Source of the DNA: Negativicutes bacterium
GTDB lineage: Bacteria; Bacillota_C; Negativicutes; Sporomusales_B; JARLHX01
Reading direction: 5' to 3'
DNA length: 64,000 nt
Assembly: GCA_031292035.1 (NCBI GenBank)
Contig: JARLHX010000262.1
Span: forward strand, 103,474-167,473
The first letter of the stretch is position 1. Each line of letters starts with the position of its first letter. The position numbers and the translations under genes are program-made. The notes beneath the pieces were generated by a model. The model ran no database searches. It saw nothing but the letters and a program-made list of their open reading frames with translations, and had not been told where the DNA came from. Below are positions 1-7,452 of this stretch, piece by piece.

Positions 1-150
1 CGTCCGTCCTATCGCCAGATCCTCTCCGGCCTCGCCGGGGGCGACGTCGCCTGCCGTATCGACGTGTACCCGGACGGCAGCGTCAAATGGGTGGTGGGCG
101 GCACCAGCGCCTATGTGGCCCTGGACGGCATCCGCTTCCGGGCGGACTAA
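1..150 (+). CDS. C-terminus of phage virion (tail fibre-like) protein, partial
   Basis: Frame 1 is open from the window edge to a TAA at 148-150, giving the last 49 residues. The peptide contains YPDGSVKWVVGGTSAYVAL and ends IRFRAD. A short beta-rich tail of this style, with a DGS turn and alternating small and hydrophobic residues, is common at the end of phage tail fibre or receptor-binding proteins, but no domain can be named from so little. Its place just upstream of other phage-like genes fits. The start lies outside the window. Confidence 0.55.
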   Translation, partial: RPSYRQILSGLAGGDVACRIDVYPDGSVKWVVGGTSAYVALDGIRFRAD

Positions 151-187
151 CCGGCAAAAAAGATAGCGGCGTCCTCAGGGGCGCCGC

Positions 188-556
188 GTGAGGGGGAATG
201 GTTTTTTGGATGAGGAAAAACTGATGGCGATGATCGCCGATTTTGTCAGGCGGTCGGATGTGCGCCAGACCGCCGCCCAGATCAGGCAGACCATGACCCA
301 GTGCCCGACCCTGGTGCTGGAGGACGGCTTTTTGGTGCTGGGCATCTACCAGGACGAATGCAGTGTCCTGTATATGTACATAAGGCCTGGGGCCAAGCTG
401 CTGCCGCTGTTTGAATTCGTCACCGAGGATGTGGCCCGCTACCATAAATGCCGGACCATCCGTTTCATCAGCCGCCGCACTCCCCGGGCCATCGCCCGGA
501 CCCGCCCGGCCTACCGCCCCTGCGCCACCGTCTACGAACGCGAACTGGCGTATTGA
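188..556 (+). CDS. phage-type hypothetical protein, possibly GNAT-like
   Basis: A 122-residue protein if the GTG at 188 is used (AGGGG lies about 7 bases upstream); the TTG at 206, behind GAGGGGG, is an alternative. The core has alternating hydrophobic stretches (TLVLEDGFLVLGIYQDE, SVLYMYIRPG) and a basic C-terminal segment ending CATVYERELAY. The layout recalls small acetyltransferase-like proteins near phage structural genes, but no acetyl-CoA motif is clear, so this is a guess. Its stop (554-556) is followed in the same frame, two codons later, by the GTG of the next gene, so the pair looks like a recombination junction. Confidence 0.5.
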   Translation: MRGNGFLDEEKLMAMIADFVRRSDVRQTAAQIRQTMTQCPTLVLEDGFLVLGIYQDECSVLYMYIRPGAKLLPLFEFVTEDVARYHKCRTIRFISRRTPRAIARTRPAYRPCATVYERELAY

Positions 557-562
557 AAGCTT

Positions 563-1039
563 GTGGCCAGGATGCTGAATCTGGGCGGGAATGTCGCGCA
601 AATAGGCGCGGGTGGGAATGGGCAGCAAAGCGGTGGGGTGTCTTCCTGGGTTATAAAGGGTGCTCCTGTAGCTGCCAATTTGGTAACAGATATTGCTGAG
701 GCTGAAAAATTCGGTGATGAAATGTACACAGCAGCAAAGGATGCTGGATTTTCCGATGAGGAGGCCAAAGAACTGGCTCATAATGGGAAAATGGTTTATG
801 GCTCCTATAAAGCTCTGACCCGTGGAACTCAGTCAACACTGGCTGGAGGGACGTGGAAGGCGGCGCTTGGGGCGGCGGGAATCCAAATTGGGGATTATTT
901 TGGAAGCCCTGAAGCAAAGGACTGGATCAAGAATACCATCATTCAAAACCGGAAAGAGCTGCGCAACCAGGCAAATCAATGGGGGAGTTATACCGCACCC
1001 GACGGTACCATTGACGGGGAATACCCCCGGGGTGAGTAA
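563..1039 (+). CDS. RPFD-family protein, N-terminally deleted, glycine-rich helical C-terminus
   Basis: 158 residues from GTG 563. The first residues (VARMLNLGG) match the start of the RPFD motif of the protein at 2130, and 20 bases at the start are identical between the two genes. The central part of the motif (ARPFDASPDANR) is missing. The body carries GFSDEEAKELAHN and PEAKDWIKNTIIQNRK, closely matching the protein at 20899, so both belong to one C-terminal type. There is no clear Shine-Dalgarno, and the gene begins seven bases after the upstream stop, so it may be a relic or be expressed by reinitiation. A hairpin and a paralogous membrane protein gene follow. The function is unknown. Confidence 0.6.
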   Translation: MARMLNLGGNVAQIGAGGNGQQSGGVSSWVIKGAPVAANLVTDIAEAEKFGDEMYTAAKDAGFSDEEAKELAHNGKMVYGSYKALTRGTQSTLAGGTWKAALGAAGIQIGDYFGSPEAKDWIKNTIIQNRKELRNQANQWGSYTAPDGTIDGEYPRGE

Positions 1040-1067
1040 AGTGCAGAAAGAATAGAAGATGTCTTAT

Positions 1068-1105
1068 GGGGGAGCATTCGCTCCCCCCCGATCCATTTTT
1101 ACAAA
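1068..1105 (+). terminator. intrinsic terminator
   Basis: The inverted repeat GGGGGAGC-ATTC-GCTCCCCC (1068-1088) is followed by a T-rich run. It separates the RPFD-family gene from the membrane-protein gene at 1194, suggesting the two are transcribed separately. Confidence 0.65.
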
Positions 1106-1127
1106 GCCATTGAGTAAAATGCATATG

Positions 1128-1175
1128 AAAATAAAGGAATTCCATAGAATGTAAATTGTGTTTTAAGATATCGGG
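1128..1175 (+). promoter_or_regulatory. leader motif shared with 7384 and 21479
   Basis: The block AAAATAAAGGAA, then a spacer, then ATAGAATGT and a TTAAGATA-like tract also occurs, with changes, ahead of two other genes of the same membrane-protein family. It lies 20-65 bases upstream of the start codon. I cannot fit a standard -35/-10 pair, so it may be a regulatory site or simply inherited leader sequence. Confidence 0.4.
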
Positions 1176-1193
1176 CCGGGAGGAGAGACCGAC

Positions 1194-2057
1194 ATGATTT
1201 CGCGGGCGGAACTGTTTTTTTGGCTGAGTTTTTGTACTCTCGCCAATATAGACAGCTATTTTGGCTTGAGTCACCGCGTCATTTCCTCTTTCTTTGCTAT
1301 ATCGACAGGAGACTGGCGTGATATTGATCTATATCTAATTGCCGGCCTGCTGTCGATCGTGTTGCGGTGGTGGCGAACTAGAAGGATGGGGGTAATTACC
1401 GCGACAGGGATCAAGCTGGGCGGCTTGGCGGAGGAGATTCCGTTTGCCGAAATACAGAAGATCAGGTGTAAACCTCAGCATATGAATATACTCTGGGCTG
1501 ATACGACAGAGGTTTTCGTGTTAGCCGGCAAAGAGTCGGTGCTGTATTTTACCGACCACGAAGCAGCAAAGCTTGCTAAGACGCGGCTCAACCAGTGGAC
1601 GCTGGACGCCGGGGGGACGAAAAAAGGGTGGGCCATATTTCTGCCTGGTGAGCCGGAAGCGGGTTTGAAGGTCAGTTATGGACCGGTAGGGAAATATGCC
1701 TCCGACATGCAAGGGATATTTCCTATGTCTGTACTTCTACCTGTCATTTTTATAGCGGAAGGGTTTCATTTGGTTTCCGGCTTTTTTATTGTTGGAGCCA
1801 TTATTTTGGCATTTGCAGTAGGTTGTATTGCTGAATACTATCGACGTATCACTGCGTCGGTAGATGCAGAGGGAGTAACACTAAATGACGAGACTGGCCG
1901 CGAACATGTTGTGGCTTTCGCCGACGTGGCTAAAGTGGAGCGGGGATTTTTCCGCACCAGAGTGACAACGAAAAGCGGCGAGGTGCAGCATTTCCCGCGC
2001 GGGTGCTATTTGCTGCCCGAGATAATCGAGGAGTTCGCGGGTCTGGCGAAGAGATAA
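1194..2057 (+). CDS. membrane protein with two PH-like domains, candidate immunity protein (copy 1)
   Basis: 287 residues; ATG 1194 follows GGGAGGAG. Two N-terminal hydrophobic segments (about 5-25 and 40-60) precede a soluble segment starting TATGIKLGG and ending near YGPVGKYA. A second hydrophobic hairpin (about 178-215) is followed by a second soluble domain with the family's conserved ending (ADVAKVERGFFRTRV, then HFPRGCYLLPE). The soluble parts resemble bacterial PH (DUF304/bPH-type) domains in size and in their position after membrane hairpins; this is judged from pattern only. Three paralogs in the window (3803, 7453, 21551) keep the last 45 residues and diverge elsewhere. Its place behind an RPFD-family gene suggests protection from that protein (inference). 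Confidence 0.7.
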   Translation: MISRAELFFWLSFCTLANIDSYFGLSHRVISSFFAISTGDWRDIDLYLIAGLLSIVLRWWRTRRMGVITATGIKLGGLAEEIPFAEIQKIRCKPQHMNILWADTTEVFVLAGKESVLYFTDHEAAKLAKTRLNQWTLDAGGTKKGWAIFLPGEPEAGLKVSYGPVGKYASDMQGIFPMSVLLPVIFIAEGFHLVSGFFIVGAIILAFAVGCIAEYYRRITASVDAEGVTLNDETGREHVVAFADVAKVERGFFRTRVTTKSGEVQHFPRGCYLLPEIIEEFAGLAKR

Positions 2058-2129
2058 TATCATATCAAAATATGCGATATAGCGGCTTGCGCCATAGAGG
2101 TGCAGGCCGTTTTGTATTGGGAAGTAACA

Positions 2130-2801
2130 ATGAGGAGGGAATCGACCAGGGGTTATTTTGATGACGACGAGGACAACAAGTATCAGCTGCCCGACCCGGC
2201 ATTTGTGGCCAGGATGCTGAATTTGGGCGCCAGGCCGTTTGATGCCAGCCCGGATGCCAATCGGGGCGGGAACTATGTCCTGGAGAGTTTAGATGGCGGA
2301 GGGGGCGGAGATGGTGGCGGAGACACCGCAGATAGTCAGGTCGCTCAAAGCAATCAGGAAAACCGGCAGTATCATATTCACTACAGCCGGGATGACCAGC
2401 GGATCTACTGGGTCGACAGCCAGACCGGCCAGCCGGTGAAATTCTGGGAATGCAGGAGTGATTTCGTACCTGTCGATGAAACCGGGGATACTCATGAAAC
2501 GTTACCTAACGGCACATACCAAAACGTTACGGCTGAGTTGAATAGCTATGGCAAGCCGTATGGAACTTTTTATATCACGACCGGCGATTCGCGGGCCAGA
2601 GATATTCACGGCGGCGGTTCGGGGCTGGGTGATCCCTTTGCGCCTCAGCAGGGATGGGTACCGACGTATGGCTGTCTCAGGATGCAGAACGCCGACGGAG
2701 AAGAACTGAGCAAACTGATCATGAACCAGGGCAACGCTCGACTGGTGGTGGGCAAGGATGCATTCAATCCGCCGTACATCGGGCCGACAAAATCTGTCTG
2801 A
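2130..2801 (+). CDS. RPFD-family protein with L,D-transpeptidase-like (YkuD) domain
   Basis: 223 residues from ATG 2130 (GGGAAG upstream; GTG 2100 is an alternative). Residues 9-20 are acidic. Residues 21-47 hold the family motif DPAFVARMLNLGARPFDAS followed by PDANRGG. A Gly/Asp linker (56-65) leads to a beta-rich domain. It contains DIHGGG (His160) and TYGCLRM (Cys182, Arg184), the order of the YkuD active site, where His and the S/T-x-GC-x-R cysteine act on peptidoglycan stem peptides. DUF2778/Tlde1-type antibacterial effectors use the same fold. There is no signal peptide, so export by another route or action after lysis is implied. A secreted protein gene follows directly. Confidence 0.75.
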   Translation: MRRESTRGYFDDDEDNKYQLPDPAFVARMLNLGARPFDASPDANRGGNYVLESLDGGGGGDGGGDTADSQVAQSNQENRQYHIHYSRDDQRIYWVDSQTGQPVKFWECRSDFVPVDETGDTHETLPNGTYQNVTAELNSYGKPYGTFYITTGDSRARDIHGGGSGLGDPFAPQQGWVPTYGCLRMQNADGEELSKLIMNQGNARLVVGKDAFNPPYIGPTKSV

Positions 2802-2935
2802 GCGGCGTCGCTAAATTAGAGTCAAGTGTAGCCTCCAGCTTTTTAGGTAGAGGCTTCGCTTCGGACTTTATCGTTTTACAATACGAACCATAAATGATAA
2901 AATATGGATTAAAAGAGCGGAATGAGGGTGAAAAG

Positions 2936-3772
2936 ATGCTCACTAAGCGAATGTTTTTTGTCGTGCTGATGCTATTTCCCCTTTTACTCTTCGCCGGGTG
3001 GACCCAGGCGGCCGAGCAGGAGAATGCGCAGAATTTTCCCGGGATGGTGCAGGAGCTGCAGGATATGATGGAGCTGTATGACCCTGCCATGGGCGACATC
3101 CTCAAAGCCAGTCTGCATCACCGGATAAGGCAGCAGTTCCGCGATGTGATTACCCGTTTTCCGCAAGAGGCGGCGACAGTCTCGCCAAAGGAGATTACCA
3201 GAGGCAATCCCTATTTCGGACTGGAATCTATCAATGAAGTCACCATTGGCGACGTGACTCATCGTCTGGTCAGGTTCGAGTCCAAGGTCATCGAACAGGG
3301 AAGCGGCACCAGTATATATGTACTGAGCAGGGATCGGTTGGGGAATTTCACTGTGCAAGAATTCAGGGGAACGGGATTCTTGATTTATCGGCCATTCGGT
3401 ACTCAACTGGCTTACTGTGATTTTTTTTACTCCGGAGAGGACTGGTATATCCTCAAGATTGATAAGTTCCAAGGTGCCGAAGGCCATAGGGAAGTTAATT
3501 TTGACACCTATCGCCTCCAAGACAATCGCTGGGTGGAAATGAAAAATGCGTTTCGGGAGCCTCTGCCTTTTGGAACGATACGCAAAATCGGTGAATGGGA
3601 TTTGATGAATGGCCCGATTGTTGCTTACAGTTCCAGTCGCACATATCTTAGGGATGATTATGCCATCGCGGTAAGCGGGAGCGCGGTGACGGTCGCAGCG
3701 CTGAAAAACGGTCAACCGGTAGGCACGTTGCGGCTCGTCTTCCGCGATGATGGCTGGGTAGCGGACGAGTAG
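2936..3772 (+). CDS. secreted protein of unknown function, possible partner of the YkuD protein
   Basis: 278 residues from ATG 2936, preceded by GAGGGTG. This start places a clean signal peptide first (MLTKRMFFVVLMLFPLLLF, then a TQAAEQ cleavage-like region). An upstream in-frame ATG (2894) would bury it. The mature part has a helical stretch (PGMVQELQDMMELYDPAMG) and then a mostly beta-rich region with many aromatic residues. I recognise no family. It lies between a YkuD-domain gene and a membrane-protein paralog. A periplasmic protein next to a peptidoglycan-acting enzyme could be its inhibitor, which is inference only. Confidence 0.65.
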   Translation: MLTKRMFFVVLMLFPLLLFAGWTQAAEQENAQNFPGMVQELQDMMELYDPAMGDILKASLHHRIRQQFRDVITRFPQEAATVSPKEITRGNPYFGLESINEVTIGDVTHRLVRFESKVIEQGSGTSIYVLSRDRLGNFTVQEFRGTGFLIYRPFGTQLAYCDFFYSGEDWYILKIDKFQGAEGHREVNFDTYRLQDNRWVEMKNAFREPLPFGTIRKIGEWDLMNGPIVAYSSSRTYLRDDYAIAVSGSAVTVAALKNGQPVGTLRLVFRDDGWVADE

Positions 3773-3802
3773 AACCAATGGGTTTTAATAAGGAGGGAAG
3801 GC

Positions 3803-4642
3803 ATGGTTCGGAGTGTGCTGAGGGGGATTTACCGCCTGTCAGTGATCATCATTTTCACCTTGGTCATCCTGCTTTTGCCGGGAATACTCCTTCAGGCGAT
3901 CGACGAGTATTTCCCTTTCCTGGCAGGCCGCCAATACGCGGTCTGTTTCTTACTGATTTTTTTCATGCTCTATATCAGTCAACTTTTGCCGATCAATCTG
4001 CGGCGGGGGAAGGTAACTGCTGAGGGCTTGCTGCGAGTTTTCCCCCGGCGCGTATTCCGGTGGAACAGGGTCGGGGGGCTGACCGGCAGCATCTATAGGG
4101 GAGTGACGCTGTTGCCTGACGTAGATTTTGGGCTAGCGACACCGGAAGGCGAAAAACAGGTATCGCTGGCTCGATGTGAAATGGTCAGCCTGGTAAGAAC
4201 GGCTTTCAACCAATGGCAGATCAGCCGGTCGACCATCACCGTAAAGCAAGGCGAACGGCTGAATATAGCCTATACTCACTGCGGCAAATATAACTTTTGG
4301 TATGTAGATAGTGTATTTTGGGCCGTTAGTTTTATGGCGTTATTCACGACGCTGATCGCGCCGGTGTGGTGGCTTTGGTTTGCTGGCCTCGCCGTGGCGG
4401 CTTTTGGCAGCTATCTCTTCGTTCGGGAGTATAAAAAAATGTCTGTCACCCTCACTGAGAATGACATAACAGTAAATGACGAACATAGCGCAGAACGAAT
4501 CCTGCCCCTCGCCGACGTGGCCAAGGTGGAGAGAGGCTTTTTCCGCACAAGGGTGACGGCAAAAAACGGCGTGGTGCTGCACTTCCCGCGGGCCTGCTAT
4601 TTACTGCCTGAGATGATTGAGGAGTTTGCGGGGCTGAGATAG
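3803..4642 (+). CDS. membrane protein with two PH-like domains, candidate immunity protein (copy 2)
   Basis: 279 residues; ATG 3803 follows AGGAGGG at ideal distance. Two hydrophobic segments (about 12-32 and 42-62), a soluble domain (with FNQWQISRSTITV, matching the NQW region of the paralogs), a second hairpin (about 175-210), then the family's C-terminal block (ADVAKVERGFFRTRVTAKNG and HFPRACYLLPEMIEE). The central part differs strongly from the other three copies, while the end is almost the same. It lies 30 bases after the secreted-protein gene, so YkuD protein, secreted protein and this protein may form one unit. The terminator at 4677 closes it. Confidence 0.7.
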   Translation: MVRSVLRGIYRLSVIIIFTLVILLLPGILLQAIDEYFPFLAGRQYAVCFLLIFFMLYISQLLPINLRRGKVTAEGLLRVFPRRVFRWNRVGGLTGSIYRGVTLLPDVDFGLATPEGEKQVSLARCEMVSLVRTAFNQWQISRSTITVKQGERLNIAYTHCGKYNFWYVDSVFWAVSFMALFTTLIAPVWWLWFAGLAVAAFGSYLFVREYKKMSVTLTENDITVNDEHSAERILPLADVAKVERGFFRTRVTAKNGVVLHFPRACYLLPEMIEEFAGLR

Positions 4643-4676
4643 GGATAGCTTCCTAAATCCATCGACAAGATACAAA

Positions 4677-4706
4677 GACTTGCACGAAATGTGCGGGTCT
4701 TTTTTA
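4677..4706 (+). terminator. intrinsic terminator
   Basis: GACTTGCAC and GTGCGGGTC pair around a short loop (two G-T wobbles) and are followed by six T. It ends the 2130-4642 cluster. Confidence 0.7.
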
Positions 4707-4809
4707 TTTGCGATAAAGAGCTAGAGATGACGCCGCCGGAAGGGGGTGAACCGGGCGGCCGAGGAGCGCGGAGGTGCGCGAAAAACACACGAAAAGGAGT
4801 GATTGTTCC

Positions 4810-5508
4810 ATGGGTGGAGGAGGAAGCACCAATCAGACGACCAACCAGACCACAGAGCCTTATAGCGGGGAGTACCAGTCCTGGCTGTATCCGGTGAAGG
4901 ACCAGATTTTCGGCAATTTGGCAAACGGGGCCCAGCCCTATGGAGGGCAGCTCAACTACGGGCTGACCGGCGCGCAGCAGTCGGCGATAAACGGCTTTCA
5001 GCAGGCCGCCGATTCGCCGCTTTTGTCAGACACCATCAGCGGTAAATATCTCGATCCCTCGACCAATCCCTATATCCAAGGGACCTATAACGATGCGGCT
5101 CAAAACGTGCTCAAGGGCGTCGATCAGATGAACGACAAGATCAACGGCCAGTTTGGCCAAAACGGGCTGTACAACTCCAGCGCCCGGCGCACCGCCCTCC
5201 AAAGCCAGGCGAATACGGCCGGACAGCAACTTTCCAGCCTGGCCAACCAGATCTATGGCGGCAACTACAGCCAGGAACGGGGCTATCAGCTCCAGGCGCT
5301 GGGGGCGCAGCAGCAGATGCTGGGCAATCTTCTGAACGCCGGCGGTGTCGAGCAACAGACCGGCCAGGCCGGGCTCAATAATAATTACCAAGAGTGGCTG
5401 CGGCAGATGGGGGTTGACGACAACAACCTCAATCAGGCGATGAATTTCCTCTCCCTGGTCAAAAACCCCAGCAGCACCCAGACCACGACCGCGACCAAGA
5501 GCAAATAA
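4810..5508 (+). CDS. phage virion protein, ejection/pilot-protein-like
   Basis: 232 residues; ATG 4810 is chosen because AAGGAGTG lies about 9 bases upstream. The protein begins MGGGGSTNQTTNQTTEPYSG, is rich in Gln, Asn, Gly and Ala, and has long amphipathic stretches (TAGQQLSSLANQIYGGNYSQ, QERGYQLQALGAQQQMLGN). This Gly/Ser/Thr start, then a Y-P region and Gln-rich helices, is typical of podovirus-like internal or ejection proteins that help DNA leave the capsid. I know the style, not a named family. It is followed by a second small virion-like gene at 5549. Confidence 0.55.
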   Translation: MGGGGSTNQTTNQTTEPYSGEYQSWLYPVKDQIFGNLANGAQPYGGQLNYGLTGAQQSAINGFQQAADSPLLSDTISGKYLDPSTNPYIQGTYNDAAQNVLKGVDQMNDKINGQFGQNGLYNSSARRTALQSQANTAGQQLSSLANQIYGGNYSQERGYQLQALGAQQQMLGNLLNAGGVEQQTGQAGLNNNYQEWLRQMGVDDNNLNQAMNFLSLVKNPSSTQTTTATKSK

Positions 5509-5548
5509 CAGGAATCCTGCCATAAGGCAGGACGAAGGAGGGATCACC

Positions 5549-5902
5549 ATGGGAGGAGACCCGGTTACTACGATGCTGGCCAGCACCATCATCGGTGCGG
5601 CGACAGGCGGCGGTTCGGGCGGCGGTTCAGGCGGCGGCGTGGGAGCTGATGGGATGCCGATATCACTGCAAGGCTGGCTTAATGCAGCCAACAGTGCCAA
5701 AGCACTGGTCTCGCCGGACGCGCCGCCGATCGCCAGGGTTGACAATCTCGGCCCGGCGGCCAGCGCCGCTACGGCCCATTTCGGCGGTCAAGACCCAAAT
5801 CTACAGCTCATGCAGCAGCTCGCCAGCCAAAGAGGCGGCGCTTCCCAGTTTCGCGCCATCCCCTTTTCCGACTGGTTCAGTCCGTCGCCCAAACGGTGGT
5901 AG
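5549..5902 (+). CDS. small phage-type protein with glycine-rich N-terminus
   Basis: 117 residues; ATG 5549 with AAGGAGG upstream. The N-terminus has a short hydrophobic segment (TTMLASTIIGAATGG) and a Gly/Ser repeat (three GGGS-like units), then an Ala-rich helix and a C-terminal stretch FSDWFSPSPKRW. The hydrophobic-plus-glycine start is like small structural proteins of tailed phages. Forty bases separate it from the previous gene, with a small inverted repeat (ATCCTGCC/GGCAGGAC) between them. The function is unknown. Confidence 0.5.
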   Translation: MGGDPVTTMLASTIIGAATGGGSGGGSGGGVGADGMPISLQGWLNAANSAKALVSPDAPPIARVDNLGPAASAATAHFGGQDPNLQLMQQLASQRGGASQFRAIPFSDWFSPSPKRW

Positions 5903-5925
5903 GCAATTAAAGCGTGTTTAACAAA

Positions 5926-5960
5926 GGGCCGCCCCGAAAATGAGGCGGCCCACTATTTTT
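5926..5960 (+). terminator. intrinsic terminator
   Basis: GGGCCGCC (5926-5933) pairs with GGCGGCCC (5944-5951), followed by ACTATTTTT. It ends the two virion-like genes and separates them from the RPFD-family gene at 5978. Confidence 0.7.
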
Positions 5961-5977
5961 GATGGGCGGTATATAGA

Positions 5978-7294
5978 ATGGATTACTCGGATTATGAAGG
6001 AAACCAATTGCAGGATGATCAAAACGCCATGGCTAAATATCGCTGGTATGTCGACAAGGGGTATGATGTTTCGCCGGAAGACCAGCAGTATTACAATCAG
6101 GCGGCGGATAGGCTGAACAGCTATTGGCAGTACAAGTACCCGGAAAACTATGGTTCTCCGGCGGATACTCGGGCGGCTAGCGGACCGGCGCTGGATGCGC
6201 GGGACATGGCGGGCCGGTCGGCGGTGCTCGATATCCCGGTGCTCGACGCGCGGGGCTACGCCGACAGGCAGGCGCAGCAGGAAACAAATAATGCTGCAGA
6301 CAACTCAGCCAGCAGCCTGCGCTTCGCTGATGACAGCGAGGGCTATATCCCGTCCTGGGCATCAGGCAGCCAGACGCAGACTGCTCAGGCGTTGGGCGAT
6401 GTCGACACCCGCTACAAGCAGCCGGACGAGGGCTTTACCCAGCGGATACTCAATATGTTCGCCAGGCCTTTTGATATGAGCGCGGATGCGAATCGGGGCG
6501 GTTACGGACAAAGTTCCTCAGGCCAAGTCCCGAGTAATCTGGAAGCTTATGGCGACGCGGCGGGGATGGCTTTGCCAAATAACGCCCCCACTGCAATGCA
6601 AAGTGCGCTGGCTCAAAGTGCCAGAGATTCGGCGGACTGGATGAGCCGCATGACGCCGCAGGACATGACCCAGGCGCAGATCGACGCGCAGAACTACGGA
6701 ACGAACCTCGGCGACGGGGCGGGGCTGGTGATCAAGACGCCGGACGGACATGAAGGCGGGCACATCAATTGGCCGGGGGTGGCTGTCGATACTACGGGCA
6801 TTGCGGCGGATTACGCCGCCGAGAAGGGGCTTTCCGGGGCGAAAACAGTTGGGAATGTAGCCAAAATCGCCAGTATAGGATTTGACATGACCGACGGAAA
6901 GGAATACGGCGAGAGCGTACAGCAGAAAATGAAGGACCTGGGGTACTCTGACGCGGAGGCCGAAAAAATCGCTCATGCTGCGACCTATGGCTATATGCTG
7001 GGATACAAGCTTCCGGTTCGCGGGGCGCAGTATGGGCTGGAGTATGGGGGAGCAGCCTTGGGCGGTGGTACGGGTTCGATATTTCCTGGAGCGGGAACAG
7101 TAGTGGGAGTGGCCGGAGGGAGAGCGCTGGGAAGAGCAGCAGGTACGACGGCTGACATGGCTCTTCAATATTTCGGAGCCGAGCAGGCGGCGAAAGATTA
7201 TTTTATGCAGCAGGCCATCCGGGCGCATTTAGAAGACCAAGCGCGAAGCAACGCTGTTTTAGACGCCAGCCTGGCGGCAGGGCGGAAGAGATAA
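5978..7294 (+). CDS. large RPFD-family protein with glycine-zipper C-terminus
   Basis: 438 residues from ATG 5978 (weak ribosome site). Residues 1-60 are Tyr/Gln/Asp-rich. Residues 117-130 hold DDSEGYIPSWASG, repeated in the M23 protein at 20183. Residues 152-175 hold the family motif (EGFTQRILNMFARPFDMSAD, then ANRGG). The C-terminal half contains GYSDAEAEKIAHA, comparable to GFSDEEAKELAHN in the protein at 563. A glycine-zipper-like hydrophobic stretch follows (about 350-390, with SIFPGAGTVVGVAGGRALG), as seen in membrane-inserting and polymorphic toxins. There is no catalytic motif. Membrane insertion or pore formation is possible (inference). The membrane-protein paralog at 7453 follows. 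Confidence 0.65.
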   Translation: MDYSDYEGNQLQDDQNAMAKYRWYVDKGYDVSPEDQQYYNQAADRLNSYWQYKYPENYGSPADTRAASGPALDARDMAGRSAVLDIPVLDARGYADRQAQQETNNAADNSASSLRFADDSEGYIPSWASGSQTQTAQALGDVDTRYKQPDEGFTQRILNMFARPFDMSADANRGGYGQSSSGQVPSNLEAYGDAAGMALPNNAPTAMQSALAQSARDSADWMSRMTPQDMTQAQIDAQNYGTNLGDGAGLVIKTPDGHEGGHINWPGVAVDTTGIAADYAAEKGLSGAKTVGNVAKIASIGFDMTDGKEYGESVQQKMKDLGYSDAEAEKIAHAATYGYMLGYKLPVRGAQYGLEYGGAALGGGTGSIFPGAGTVVGVAGGRALGRAAGTTADMALQYFGAEQAAKDYFMQQAIRAHLEDQARSNAVLDASLAAGRKR

Positions 7295-7312
7295 GGGAAG
7301 GAATAGGATTTT

Positions 7313-7361
7313 GCGACGAGCGGGCGACTATATTTGAATATAAAAGCTGCCCGCTCATCGC
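7313..7361 (+). terminator. inverted repeat, probable terminator
   Basis: GCGACGAGCGGGC (7313-7325) and GCCCGCTCATCGC (7349-7361) pair with one mismatch around a 23-base AT-rich loop. No strong T-run follows, so it may act as a transcript end or as a different structure between effector-like and membrane-protein genes. Confidence 0.45.
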
Positions 7362-7383
7362 GTTGGTTTATGTTGTAATTTTA

Positions 7384-7430
7384 CAATAAAGGAAAATAAT
7401 GAAAATATAGCGAATGTTGGTAATAACATA
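7384..7430 (+). promoter_or_regulatory. leader motif shared with 1128 and 21479
   Basis: CAATAAAGGAA, then TATAGCGAATGTTGG and TAATAACATA, matches the spacing and bases of the leaders ahead of the genes at 1194 and 21551. It ends about 23 bases before the GTG at 7453. Confidence 0.4.
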
Positions 7431-7452
7431 GCTGCTCAAAGGGGGGGAATTT

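Noticed and set aside
83..781. Long minus-strand open frame at the window start
   Set aside because: It lies opposite the virion-like and RPFD-family genes, has no ribosome site and a sequence with low-complexity Arg/Pro/His content typical of an antisense frame.
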